Notes under the pieces: generated by a model
The model's database searches: none
Told to the model about the DNA's origin: nothing
The model's input: the letters and a program-made list of their open reading frames with translations, nothing else
Part shown: in pieces, positions 6,302-14,270 of the stretch
Layout: each line of letters opens with the position of its first letter
How positions within the stretch are numbered: the first letter of the stretch is position 1
Program-made: the position numbers and the translations under genes
Assembly (NCBI GenBank): GCA_964636885.1
Contig: CAZWVA010000058.1
Span: 1 to 16,306, forward strand
Reading direction: 5' to 3'
Length of the DNA stretch: 16,306 bases
Source: CAZWVA01 sp964636885
GTDB taxonomy: Bacteria > Desulfobacterota_D > UBA1144 > Nemesobacterales > CSP1-2

Positions 6302-6782
6302 CTAATACAATCGTTCCGCCTGTGTAGGGTTTTGTTGCTATTGTATAGTAAACCCCATTTTCAGTTCCAAGGTGGATTACAGCAGGTTCAACGAATCCCG
6401 TTGGCATAAATAGTATAAACTGCTCGCTTCCGTCCAGGGCCTTTCCAAAGCTCCGCTCGGTTTCTATATCCTTGAAATAGACACCCGTGGGGAGTTGTTT
6501 CCTATTCAAGAACGGATCATCTGGTATCACGAATTCATCCCCGTCGAGAACCTCTATCCAGTACTCCCCCCTGTCAATATCAAATGCCAGCTTATATACC
6601 CTTTTTTTAAAGGCGGCCTCGCTGTAGAGGTATCTTATAGTTCCGCTCAACCTTCTCGATGCGCTTTTAATGTTTACCTCGGTTATATCCTTGAACTTGG
6701 GTATGGCCACTAGAAAGAAGGCCGCCATTATGAGAATCACTACTGTTAGTTCGATAAGGGTAAAACCCCTTTTATCCTTCAT
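6273..6782 (-). CDS. gspH: type II secretion minor pseudopilin GspH
   Basis: The product is 169 aa, a minor pseudopilin linking the tip complex to the GspG shaft. A short leader, MKDKRG, is followed by FTLIELTVVILIMAAFFLVA, with Glu at mature position 5. The next segment (SASRRLSGTIRYLYSEAAFKK) is the conserved GspH/FimT helix, followed by a beta-rich periplasmic domain. The start overlaps the gspG stop by 4 bases (ATGA), indicating translational coupling. Confidence 0.93.
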   Translation of the reverse strand: MKDKRGFTLIELTVVILIMAAFFLVAIPKFKDITEVNIKSASRRLSGTIRYLYSEAAFKKRVYKLAFDIDRGEYWIEVLDGDEFVIPDDPFLNRKQLPTGVYFKDIETERSFGKALDGSEQFILFMPTGFVEPAVIHLGTENGVYYTIATKPYTGGTIVLDEYVDLFKQ

Positions 6783-7207
6783 TGTATGCTTCGGCTCGAA
6801 ATATCATCATCACTGGGATACACACCGTCCGGTCCTGGGGATACTATCTCATAAGAGCCGTTTTGCGTTTGATCAGGGCCCACGTATACGAAATCGTTTC
6901 CCCATTGATCCTTAGGAACCGTATCTCCTTCAAGGTACCCTTCAGGGGCATAGTGCTGTGGGACTTTCCCAACGGTTGGAGGACTTATGAGGGCTTGAAG
7001 CCCCTGCTGAGTCTCGGGGTAAAAGGCGTTATCGAGCTTGAATTGTTTTAAAGCCGATTCAAGCTGCTTTATCTGGATCTTTGTCGTTTCAATCCTCGCC
7101 TTGTCAAGCCTTCCTATAACGTTTGTCCCGACGACATAGGCAAGCGCTGCGATAATGACTAAAACCACCATGATCTCAATAAGGGTAAAACCGCCTTGTG
7201 ATTTCAT
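6779..7207 (-). CDS. gspG: type II secretion major pseudopilin GspG
   Basis: The product is 142 aa, the main subunit of the pseudopilus that pushes substrates through the secretin. The leader MKSQGG is cut before FTLIEIMVVLVIIAALAYVV, with Glu at mature position 5. The rest is the classic GspG domain: KIQIKQLESALKQFKLDN, FYPETQQGLQAL, the DQWGNDFVYVGP segment, and a C-terminal acidic loop (GPDGVYPSDDD) that in this family binds calcium. The start is placed at the ATG at 7207, because AGGAGG lies 6 bases upstream. An upstream TTG at 7228 would overlap gspF and lacks this site. It begins 10 bases after the gspF stop. Confidence 0.97.
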   Translation of the reverse strand: MKSQGGFTLIEIMVVLVIIAALAYVVGTNVIGRLDKARIETTKIQIKQLESALKQFKLDNAFYPETQQGLQALISPPTVGKVPQHYAPEGYLEGDTVPKDQWGNDFVYVGPDQTQNGSYEIVSPGPDGVYPSDDDISSRSIQ

Positions 7208-7213
7208 CTTTAA

Positions 7214-7219
7214 CCTCCT
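7214..7219 (-). promoter_or_regulatory. strong ribosome-binding site of gspG
   Basis: On the minus strand, AGGAGG lies 6 bases before the gspG ATG and overlaps the gspF stop codon. It settles the gspG start, and its strength fits the need for many GspG copies relative to the neighbouring proteins. Confidence 0.85.
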
Positions 7220-8426
7220 ATTTGCCAATAGTAGATGTTAAATCGAATATTGGAAGAAGAATCGCGAATACTATAAAACCAACCACGGCTCCCATTATGA
7301 CTATCATTATAGGTTCAAGAAGGGATGTGAGTGCGGAGATAGAGGTCTCAACTTGAAGATCGTATGTATCGGCAATCTTTACAAGCATCTCCTCGAGTTC
7401 TCCTGTTTGTTCCCCTACAGCTATCATCCGTGTTACAAGCGGAGGAAAAACCCCGCTTTCCCTAAGAGGGCCGGCGATACTCGTTCCTTCCTTTATATCC
7501 TCACGAACGCTTTGTAAAGCGTTGATATAGACCGTGTTCCCTGTAATCGCCTCTCCTATCTCAATCGCATTGAGAAGCGGGATCCCACTCGCAAGCAGTG
7601 TTCCCAGGGTACGCGTAAACCTTGATATTATAACCATTCTCGCTATCCTTCCAAATATAGGGATCTTAAGTGTTAGTCGGTCAAAGAGTAATCTTCCTCG
7701 TTCCCTTCTGCTAAAGCCGTATATGATAAAGAACAGACCAATGAAAGAAAACAGAATGAGGAGGAGATTCTGGCTGAAAAAGTTACTGAACCCTATGAGT
7801 ACTTCGGTAATTAGGGGAAGGGCTTTTCGGCTATCTTCGAATATCTTGGCTATCTTGGGGATAACATAGGACATCATGAAAAACAAAACCCCGCTTCCTA
7901 TAAAGAACATAAATATCGGGTAGATAAGCGCGCTCCTTACTCGTGACCTTAGGGCCGCTTGCTTCTCGATAAAATCGGCGAGCCTAAGGAGTACGATGTC
8001 AAGTGTACCGCTTGCCTCACCAGCCCTTACGATATTTATGTAAAGATCGGAAAACACCTTTGGATGCTCTCTAAGTGCGTTGTGTAGGGAGCTTCCCTCG
8101 CTTACCTTGTCTCTTACCTGGGTGAGTACCTGACTAAGCATAGGGTCTTCTGTTTGCTCAGAAAGAGCAACGAGGGATGCTTCAAGAGGTAGACCAGCCG
8201 AGATAAGGGTGGCAAACTGTCTCGTTGTTAGGGCGAGTTCCGATGTGCTTATTCCTCTAAATAGGGAAAAGCTCTTGGTCTTTTCTTTTTTCACCTCTTT
8301 GAGTGAAGAGAGAAAGATACCTTGGCGCTTTAGTTTGTCGGTTGCGGATTTTGGGGATTCCGCATCTACTATTCCCTCAACCGACCTTCCTTTTTCGTTT
8401 ATCGCTTTGTACTTATAAACGGGCAT
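7218..8426 (-). CDS. gspF: type II secretion inner-membrane platform protein GspF
   Basis: The product is 402 aa, the polytopic platform protein that couples the GspE motor to pseudopilus assembly. The N-terminus, MPVYKYKAINEKGRSVEGIV, is the standard GspF/PilC opening. Two repeated T2SSF domains follow (about 66-190 and 270-392), each with the TRQFATLISAGLPLEASL or TRTLGTLLASGIPLLNAI type of motif. Membrane segments are near 166-190, 216-237 and 370-394. Length and architecture match the family. The gene starts 67 bases after the gspE stop with only a weak Shine-Dalgarno sequence and runs into the gspG ribosome-binding site. Confidence 0.97.
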   Translation of the reverse strand: MPVYKYKAINEKGRSVEGIVDAESPKSATDKLKRQGIFLSSLKEVKKEKTKSFSLFRGISTSELALTTRQFATLISAGLPLEASLVALSEQTEDPMLSQVLTQVRDKVSEGSSLHNALREHPKVFSDLYINIVRAGEASGTLDIVLLRLADFIEKQAALRSRVRSALIYPIFMFFIGSGVLFFMMSYVIPKIAKIFEDSRKALPLITEVLIGFSNFFSQNLLLILFSFIGLFFIIYGFSRRERGRLLFDRLTLKIPIFGRIARMVIISRFTRTLGTLLASGIPLLNAIEIGEAITGNTVYINALQSVREDIKEGTSIAGPLRESGVFPPLVTRMIAVGEQTGELEEMLVKIADTYDLQVETSISALTSLLEPIMIVIMGAVVGFIVFAILLPIFDLTSTIGK

Positions 8427-8493
8427 CTCTATATCTTAACCGTGGCTAATATAGAATCGACGTTTAAGAGCACGATCCCTAGAATCCGGTTCA

Positions 8494-10170
8494 CTATGCC
8501 TCGTCTTCTTCTGTGACACGCATGACCTCATCTATCGAGGTAAGTCCCCTAAGGATTTTCTCCGCTCCGTCCATTCTAAGTGTGGTCATTCCGGCCTCTA
8601 TGGCCTTTTTCTTTATAGTCGAGGAGTCCGTGGTGCTTAGTGTAAGACCTCTAATCTCATCATCGATAAGTAGAATTTCAAATATACCGCTCCTTCCGCT
8701 GTAACCGGTGCCGAGGCATTCATTGCAGCCTTTTGCACGATACAACCTGCCTCCTGGGAGTCGGTTTCTCTCTATGCCTATCCTTGCGAGTTCGTCGTCT
8801 AGGGGTATGTAGATCTCTTTACATGAACGGCAGAGAAAACGGATGAGCCTTTGCGCGACGACCGCTATAAGGGATGAGGCAACTAAAAAGGGCTCGATCC
8901 CCATATCTATCAGTCTTGTTATCGCACTAGCCGAGTCATTTGTATGGAGCGTCGAAAAAACGAGGTGACCGGTAAGAGATGCGTGAATCGCAATATCCGC
9001 TGTCTCCCTATCCCTTATCTCCCCTACCAGTATCACATCGGGGTCCTGACGGAGGATGGATCTTAGTCCGTTTGCGAAAGAGAGATTCACCTTCGAGTTT
9101 ACCTGAATCTGGTTTATTCCCTGGATCTGATACTCGACCGGGTCTTCAATCGTGATGATTTTCTTATCGGGAGAGTTGATTCTTTCAAGGGCTGCGTAGA
9201 GGGTAGTTGTTTTTCCGCTTCCCGTGGGACCCGTAACGAGAATAATCCCGTGAGGACGATGGATAAGCGAGTTTATGGTTTGGAGTTTTTTACCCTCGAG
9301 TCCGAGATCCTCCAGACTGAGAAGGACCGAGGAGCGATCGAGAAGCCTCATAACAACGCTTTCCCCCCAGGAGGTTGGAACCGTGGAAATACGGACGTCT
9401 ACGTCACGTCCGGCGACCTTTACACGAATCCTGCCGTCCTGTGGTTTTCTCTTTTCGGCGATGTCTAGTTCAGCCATGATCTTTACCCTTGAAATTACGG
9501 ATGACTGGAGTCTCTTGGGAACCGAGGCTACCCTGTGTAAGAGTCCGTCCTTTCTGAACCTTACCGTTACTTCTTTCTCGAAGCACTCTATATGGATATC
9601 GCTCGCCTTCTCCTTTACGGCTTGGAAGAGAAGGGAGTTTACAAACCTTATTATCGGTGCCTCGTCCTCCGCTTCAAGGAGGTCCTTTGGTTCTTGAAAC
9701 TCCGATTCCGTGATTCCCAGGGATTCCTCTTCGATCTCATCGGTCATTTCCCTTCCACGCTCGTAGACCTTGTTTATCGAATCCAGGATCACGTGGCTTA
9801 GGGCGAGAAACGGCTCAACCTCGCATCCAAAAACGGACTTTAGCTCGTCGAGTACGTATAGATCGATTGGCGGTGCAATGGCAACCAATACCTTTCCGTC
9901 TCCTCTCTTTAGCGGGATCAGCCTGAACTTTTTTGCAAAGCTTATCGGAAGGAGTTTCACGAGTTCTGGGTCGATATCCTTTTCTGATATGCTATGGATA
10001 CAAGGGACCTCATAGAAATCCGAAAGAATCTCAAGAACCTCGTTATCGCTTAGCGCCTTCGATTTAATAAGGGTTTCTTCAAACCTTTCGCCGTTCCTTG
10101 ATAGGAGTTCGTCTATTTTCACCCATGCTTCGGGGTTTCTCCGGTTTACTATTTCCTCAAGGCTCTTCAT
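8494..10170 (-). CDS. gspE: type II secretion motor ATPase GspE
   Basis: The product is 558 aa, the cytoplasmic hexameric ATPase that powers pseudopilus assembly. An N-terminal T2SSE_N/MshEN-type domain (1-140) is followed by an acidic linker and the catalytic module: Walker A GPTGSGKT (314-321), Asp box TIEDPVEY, Walker B ILVGEIRD (380-387), His box HASLTGHLVFSTLHTND (396-412), and a tetracysteine zinc motif (C447, C450, C482, C485). The start at 10170 is chosen because AGGAGGG lies 10 bases upstream and it follows the gspD stop by 4 bases. A TTG at 10194 would overlap gspD. The tetracysteine motif places it in the GspE/PilB group. Confidence 0.97.
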   Translation of the reverse strand: MKSLEEIVNRRNPEAWVKIDELLSRNGERFEETLIKSKALSDNEVLEILSDFYEVPCIHSISEKDIDPELVKLLPISFAKKFRLIPLKRGDGKVLVAIAPPIDLYVLDELKSVFGCEVEPFLALSHVILDSINKVYERGREMTDEIEEESLGITESEFQEPKDLLEAEDEAPIIRFVNSLLFQAVKEKASDIHIECFEKEVTVRFRKDGLLHRVASVPKRLQSSVISRVKIMAELDIAEKRKPQDGRIRVKVAGRDVDVRISTVPTSWGESVVMRLLDRSSVLLSLEDLGLEGKKLQTINSLIHRPHGIILVTGPTGSGKTTTLYAALERINSPDKKIITIEDPVEYQIQGINQIQVNSKVNLSFANGLRSILRQDPDVILVGEIRDRETADIAIHASLTGHLVFSTLHTNDSASAITRLIDMGIEPFLVASSLIAVVAQRLIRFLCRSCKEIYIPLDDELARIGIERNRLPGGRLYRAKGCNECLGTGYSGRSGIFEILLIDDEIRGLTLSTTDSSTIKKKAIEAGMTTLRMDGAEKILRGLTSIDEVMRVTEEDEA

Positions 10171-10174
10171 GGCT

Positions 10175-13141
10175 TCAGTACCCTCCTTTCTCAATCCCCT
10201 TTTCTTGCAGGATCATATTCCGCTTTTGCCTCTCCTCGAGGATCCTTTGCATATCGCTTTCGTTTTCGACTATCCTCGGGGTGAGGAGAATCATTAGGTT
10301 GATCTTGCTGCTCTGCCTTCTTTTGAATTTAAAGAGGTTACCGACAAGCGGAACATCTCCAAGAACCGGGACCTTGTTTTCCAAAAGGGTTTCCCTATCC
10401 TGAACGAGTCCACCTATTACAATCGTCTGGCCGTTTTTTACAACCACAGCCGAATCGGCACTCCTTGTGGTTGTAGCGATACCGAATTGCGCCGTGTTAA
10501 GACCGGCGGGTGCGTCCCTTGTGGCAGAAACCTCTGTATGTATATTCAGGTTTAGGAAATCACCCTCGCTGATCTGTGGAGTGATAGCAAGCCTTATTCC
10601 GACGGGTTGACGGTCTATTGTCTGCACAGTAACGCCCGTTTCCGAGACGGTGCTTCCCGTTGGAAATGGAATAACATCTGCCACGATGATCTCGGCTTCT
10701 TCATTATCCGTCGTGATAATACTAGGGGTGGAAAGAACGTTTACATCCGTCAGGGAGGTAAGGGCTTGAAAAATCGCGCTAAAGGATGGAATGGGAGGAA
10801 TCGGACCGGAGCCATCGGGATCGACGGATTCGCCTACAACGCCCAGGAAGAGACCGGATAGACTACCTACTAGGTTTACGGCGGCATTAGGGCTTGCGGC
10901 TACCCCGAGAAGGCTTGGAACCCCTGGGAGCTGGGTCCCTCCAAACCCTAGATTATCGTCGTTGATTGTAAAGCCGAAACTGAGGTTTGTCCCAAGGGCC
11001 TTTATATCATCGAGGCTCACCTCCAGTATGGCCGCTTCAACAAATACCTGTTTCCGTCTTACGTCTAGCTCTTCTATAACCCTTTTTATGGTTTCAAAAT
11101 CCCTCCTTGAGCCTACGAATATAACCGAATTCGTAGCGGGGTCGGCCGTGATTCTAATGCCTTCTGCCTCTGCAACAACGGTCGGGGTTACACCCCCTTC
11201 TGGAGACTCCCTTGTTATACCCCCTTCTGTTTGCCCTAATTGTCCGAGTCCGCCCAGGGTCCCGGTCTGCCCTCTCCTATATGAGGTTCCGAACGTTCCT
11301 CCCAAGCCCCGGTACGAGGTGCCAAATGTTCCTCCTAAGCCCCCTGTCGTTTCCCTTCCGGTCATTCCTCTTCGCGTGCCCTGTGTATAAGTCGTTCCGC
11401 CTCCCCCGCCGATTAGGTTGGAAAGAACCCCTACTACCTGTTCGGCATCCGCATTCTGGAGACGGATCACATAGATCCCCTGTTCGGGTTCCTCTGTCTT
11501 AACATCCAGCTCTTCTATCACCGCTTTTATCTTCTTCATGTCCTCTGGATAGGCAATCACTATAAGTGAGTTGGTTCTTTCATCTGGGATAACCTTAAAA
11601 GGCGCCTGTCCGGTTACTTGTGAGGGAGTCGTTGGCACTACGCGCTGTTGGGTTCTAGTGGTGCGTGTTTCCCGTGTGACGGTCTGAGGGGTAGTAGCAG
11701 CCGGAACTCCACCTCCTCCACCAAAAATCTGTAGAACCTTATTTGCAACATCTACGGCGTCGGTGTTCTTTAGTTTTATGAATTCGATCTGTGTTTCTAG
11801 GTCTATATTTTCTATGATCTTTAGGATCTTATTCAGATTGGATGCTGTTTCTATAATTATTAGAGTATTTAAAGCCGGATAAACCAGGATGTCCCCTTCT
11901 CTAGAGATAAGGGGTTTTAGGATGTTTGCGATTTCAGTAGCGTTTATGTTTTTTAAGGGAACGAGTCTCGTAATGAATCTTTCGGAAGAGGGTCCGTAGC
12001 CAGTTCCGATCTCCGTAGGTAGGTTTTCGGTTTTTATGTCTCTCTTGGGAACTACCTTATTTATGCCGTCCTCTTTTACTATTGCAAATCCGTTTAGATT
12101 CAAAATCGCTTCAAAGAGCCTTATAGCGTTTTGCTTATTGAATCCACCTCTAGGTGATATGATTGTGACCTTCCTGGCCTTTACCGATTCATCCACGATA
12201 AACGTCTCTCCTGTGATCTCGCTCATCGTCTGAATCAAATCCCTTATGTCCATTTCGGTCTGAAGATTCACTATCTCGTTCTCTTTTGTCGTCGCCCTGG
12301 ACTTGGCGGGCTCTTCCCGAACCTCGACTCGTTCCTTCTCCGCTAGGGACTTCTCAGGTTCTTGTTTTTTCTCCGTCTTTGTAATGCCTTTGGTTTCTTG
12401 GGATTCCTCTTGGACTGTCATCATCTGTCGGGATTCGCCGGTTTCTGAAGCAACTGTTAATTTTTCAAATAGGTTACGAAGTTCAACGTTGTCTACTTTC
12501 CCTTTTCTCTCTTCTCCTTCCTTTACCATCGGTGTCTCCGGTTTCTCTCTCGGATTTCGTGAAGTCGGGTTTATCGTCTCTGCGGGGTTTTCGATTTTGG
12601 TATCTGTGCCCTGCTGTGTTTGAGTGGATCCCTCTTGAACCATGTTCTCTTTAGTCTCAACCGTTGAGGTTAGAACTATGCTTTCTTCTCTAATGTGAAT
12701 GGATTCGGGGGTCTTTACCGCTTTAGTCTCTTCCCGTTTCGTATGAGAAGGGATCTCTAAAACCTGCCCGACCCTTATCAAACTGTCTTTAATGCCGTTG
12801 ACTTTTTTTAGTTCCTCAACAGATACCCCAAATCTCTTTATCGCTATTGTGTGTAGGGTGTCTCCCTCCTTTACCCTATAGTAGTTTTTCTTCTTGGTCG
12901 AGGCAAGCCGTTTTGTATTTGCCTGCTTAAGGTGTTTCTCTTTATCCGTTTCGGGTTTTTCATTGGAAGGCGAGGTGATCCGACCCGATGAGTCGGTGAC
13001 GAGCTCTGGGCCTATTATCCCGCCTCTGGAATCCACTGTGGATTTAATATCACTCCCGGTTTGAGAAAGACCGGGGTTAGTGTTTCTATTCAAAACAAAA
13101 AGAGCGGCAAGCATCAGGATAACTAGAATCGGTCTTCTCAT
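10175..13141 (-). CDS. gspD: type II secretion secretin GspD with N-terminal LysM module
   Basis: The product is 988 aa, the outer-membrane secretin forming the exit channel. It is long: most GspD proteins are about 650-750 aa. A signal peptide (1-26) precedes a LysM domain at 87-131 (YYRVKEGDTLHTIAIKRF to VGQVLEIP), then a polar, Glu/Lys/Thr-rich linker to about 288. N0 (289-367), N1 (388-450), N2 (452-548) and N3 (555-694) follow. N2 and N3 are interrupted by Gly/Thr-rich insertions, and N3 has a tandem GLGGTFGTSYR duplication. The secretin core (695-960) carries NVLSTPSIITTDNEEAEI and VPVLGDVPLVGNLFKFKR. The LysM probably holds the channel to peptidoglycan, which is inference. The ATG at 13141 has GAGGAG at usable spacing. 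It lies 120 bases after gspC. Confidence 0.96.
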   Translation of the reverse strand: MRRPILVILMLAALFVLNRNTNPGLSQTGSDIKSTVDSRGGIIGPELVTDSSGRITSPSNEKPETDKEKHLKQANTKRLASTKKKNYYRVKEGDTLHTIAIKRFGVSVEELKKVNGIKDSLIRVGQVLEIPSHTKREETKAVKTPESIHIREESIVLTSTVETKENMVQEGSTQTQQGTDTKIENPAETINPTSRNPREKPETPMVKEGEERKGKVDNVELRNLFEKLTVASETGESRQMMTVQEESQETKGITKTEKKQEPEKSLAEKERVEVREEPAKSRATTKENEIVNLQTEMDIRDLIQTMSEITGETFIVDESVKARKVTIISPRGGFNKQNAIRLFEAILNLNGFAIVKEDGINKVVPKRDIKTENLPTEIGTGYGPSSERFITRLVPLKNINATEIANILKPLISREGDILVYPALNTLIIIETASNLNKILKIIENIDLETQIEFIKLKNTDAVDVANKVLQIFGGGGGVPAATTPQTVTRETRTTRTQQRVVPTTPSQVTGQAPFKVIPDERTNSLIVIAYPEDMKKIKAVIEELDVKTEEPEQGIYVIRLQNADAEQVVGVLSNLIGGGGGTTYTQGTRRGMTGRETTGGLGGTFGTSYRGLGGTFGTSYRRGQTGTLGGLGQLGQTEGGITRESPEGGVTPTVVAEAEGIRITADPATNSVIFVGSRRDFETIKRVIEELDVRRKQVFVEAAILEVSLDDIKALGTNLSFGFTINDDNLGFGGTQLPGVPSLLGVAASPNAAVNLVGSLSGLFLGVVGESVDPDGSGPIPPIPSFSAIFQALTSLTDVNVLSTPSIITTDNEEAEIIVADVIPFPTGSTVSETGVTVQTIDRQPVGIRLAITPQISEGDFLNLNIHTEVSATRDAPAGLNTAQFGIATTTRSADSAVVVKNGQTIVIGGLVQDRETLLENKVPVLGDVPLVGNLFKFKRRQSSKINLMILLTPRIVENESDMQRILEERQKRNMILQEKGIEKGGY
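11276..11341 (-). repeat. tandem 33-bp repeat in gspD encoding GLGGTFGTSYR twice
   Basis: Positions 11309-11341 and 11276-11308 encode the identical undecapeptide (residues 601-611 and 612-622) in the N3 insertion loop. The DNA copies differ at about 7 of 33 bases, all without changing the protein. Confidence 0.85.
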
Positions 13142-13261
13142 ATGGTTGTCTCCTCTTTCTCTGGCTTACTGTAATTCAAGACGCCTCCCGTAACAGGTTA
13201 TCGGCCACGGATTCTTAGATTCCCTTGCTATCTGCGATTCCATATTGTGGTTTACCTTATA

Positions 13262-14194
13262 TTATTTAACCGTGTATTCATAGGTGAGTTTCTGCCCACG
13301 TCTTGTAAGGTTTATATTGAATTGGCTCTCTTTCCTTAATTCTTCAATGAGGCTCAAGGCATTTTCGACATTACTGAGTTCGACGTCGTTTATCTTGTTC
13401 AGTATATCCCCGTTTCTAATTCCGATCAGAAAGAAGATGCTATTTGGTCTTATAGCGAAGAACCTCAACCCGTCTTCCTGCGGGATAACGCGGGCTTGGG
13501 TTAAAAGCTGATTAGGGTCACTCAGTAGTTCCTCAAGCATCTTACGGTCGATTTCATATACGCCTTCGTTTACTTCCCTTATGCCTCCCCTGTTGGATTG
13601 CGCGTAATTACTAACCATATTTCTAGTTTCGGGTTCTCTGCCGGGCCTAAGACGCGAATCCGGAGTGCTATTAGAAGGGGATTCCCCTTCATCGATGTTC
13701 TTCTTACATCTTATGATTTCAGCCCCTTCGTTGCGTTCAACTAGAGCTCTACAGTTTTCGATCTTGGCAAGCTTTACCCTCTCAGATTGGATTATATCGA
13801 TCAATTCTCCCTCTGCGTAGCCCCGGGCTTTATCCGTATCCAGGTTCTTTATAATGGCAATGGATTCCTGGTCTGGTTTTATGACGGTTCCAAGGAGTTC
13901 GAGATTGAGGGTGGTTTGTGGGGCATCCTGTATTGTAGATGTGCCCGATGATGTGCCCTTTAATCCAAATATGTTCCTTTGGAGTATCACATCGTAGGAG
14001 TTTCTTGGGTATGACTTCGTTAATCTTCGATCCGCATGATTCCCGGAACCTGGGGTTCTTATGGCCTCGGACCTTGGAACCGATAGCCCTCCTTTGATCT
14101 TGTCGTTTATGATCTGAGCGAGGGTATATGAGATTCCGATGAGAAGTATTAGGTTGATAACCCATATATGCCTTTTTAGAACCGATAGAATCAT
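13262..14194 (-). CDS. gspC: type II secretion inner-membrane linker GspC (HR and PDZ domains)
   Basis: The product is 310 aa. GspC links the inner-membrane assembly to the N0 domain of the secretin. A short cytoplasmic start precedes one membrane helix (about 9-27). A homology region follows (about 67-160: YDVILQRNIFG then LNLELLGTVI, IAIIKN and AEGELI), then a Ser/Pro/Arg-rich linker. A C-terminal PDZ domain (about 207-310) carries FAIRPNSIFFLIGIRNGDILNKINDVELSN. This is the PDZ form of GspC rather than the coiled-coil form. It is the first gene of the operon. The ATG at 14194 has no evident Shine-Dalgarno sequence, only an A-rich stretch. Confidence 0.92.
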   Translation of the reverse strand: MILSVLKRHIWVINLILLIGISYTLAQIINDKIKGGLSVPRSEAIRTPGSGNHADRRLTKSYPRNSYDVILQRNIFGLKGTSSGTSTIQDAPQTTLNLELLGTVIKPDQESIAIIKNLDTDKARGYAEGELIDIIQSERVKLAKIENCRALVERNEGAEIIRCKKNIDEGESPSNSTPDSRLRPGREPETRNMVSNYAQSNRGGIREVNEGVYEIDRKMLEELLSDPNQLLTQARVIPQEDGLRFFAIRPNSIFFLIGIRNGDILNKINDVELSNVENALSLIEELRKESQFNINLTRRGQKLTYEYTVK

Positions 14195-14208
14195 TTTTTT
14201 TAAGTAAA

Positions 14209-14226
14209 TTAGTTAATTTTAGTTAA
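14209..14226. repeat. TTAACTAA direct repeat at the gsp transcription start (possible operator)
   Basis: TTAGTTAA occurs at 14209-14216 and 14219-14226 on the plus strand, exactly 10 bp (one helical turn) apart, covering the predicted start and leader of gspC. The position suits a repressor site, but the AT-rich context makes chance possible. Confidence 0.35.
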
Positions 14227-14227
14227 C

Positions 14228-14256
14228 AAAATAAAGTTTTTTGCTTTATATGTCAA
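14228..14256 (-). promoter_or_regulatory. promoter of the gsp operon
   Basis: On the minus strand, a -35 TTGACA (14251-14256, 6/6) is separated by 17 bp from a -10 TATTTT (14228-14233). Transcription would start near 14221, giving a leader of about 27 bases. The spacer carries an inverted repeat (ATAAAG / CTTTAT, 14231-14249). The promoter lies in the 76-bp gap after galT, so the gsp operon need not depend on galT transcription. Confidence 0.7.
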
Positions 14257-14270
14257 TAGGGTTTGGTCCC

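Noticed and set aside
9275..9697. 140-aa plus-strand open frame opposite gspE
   Set aside because: Antisense to the conserved catalytic region of gspE, Ser/Arg-rich shadow composition, no ribosome-binding site.
10791..11390. 199-aa plus-strand open frame opposite gspD
   Set aside because: Pro/Ser/Leu-rich shadow of the Gly/Thr-rich secretin loops, with no recognisable domain.
13830..14165. 111-aa minus-strand open frame within gspC
   Set aside because: It is the same strand in another frame, low-complexity and family-less, and fully inside a clear gspC. It is a shadow.
14231..14249. ATAAAG/CTTTAT hairpin as a galT terminator
   Set aside because: A 6-bp AT-rich stem without a following T run, inside the spacer of the gsp promoter. 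At most a regulatory inverted repeat.
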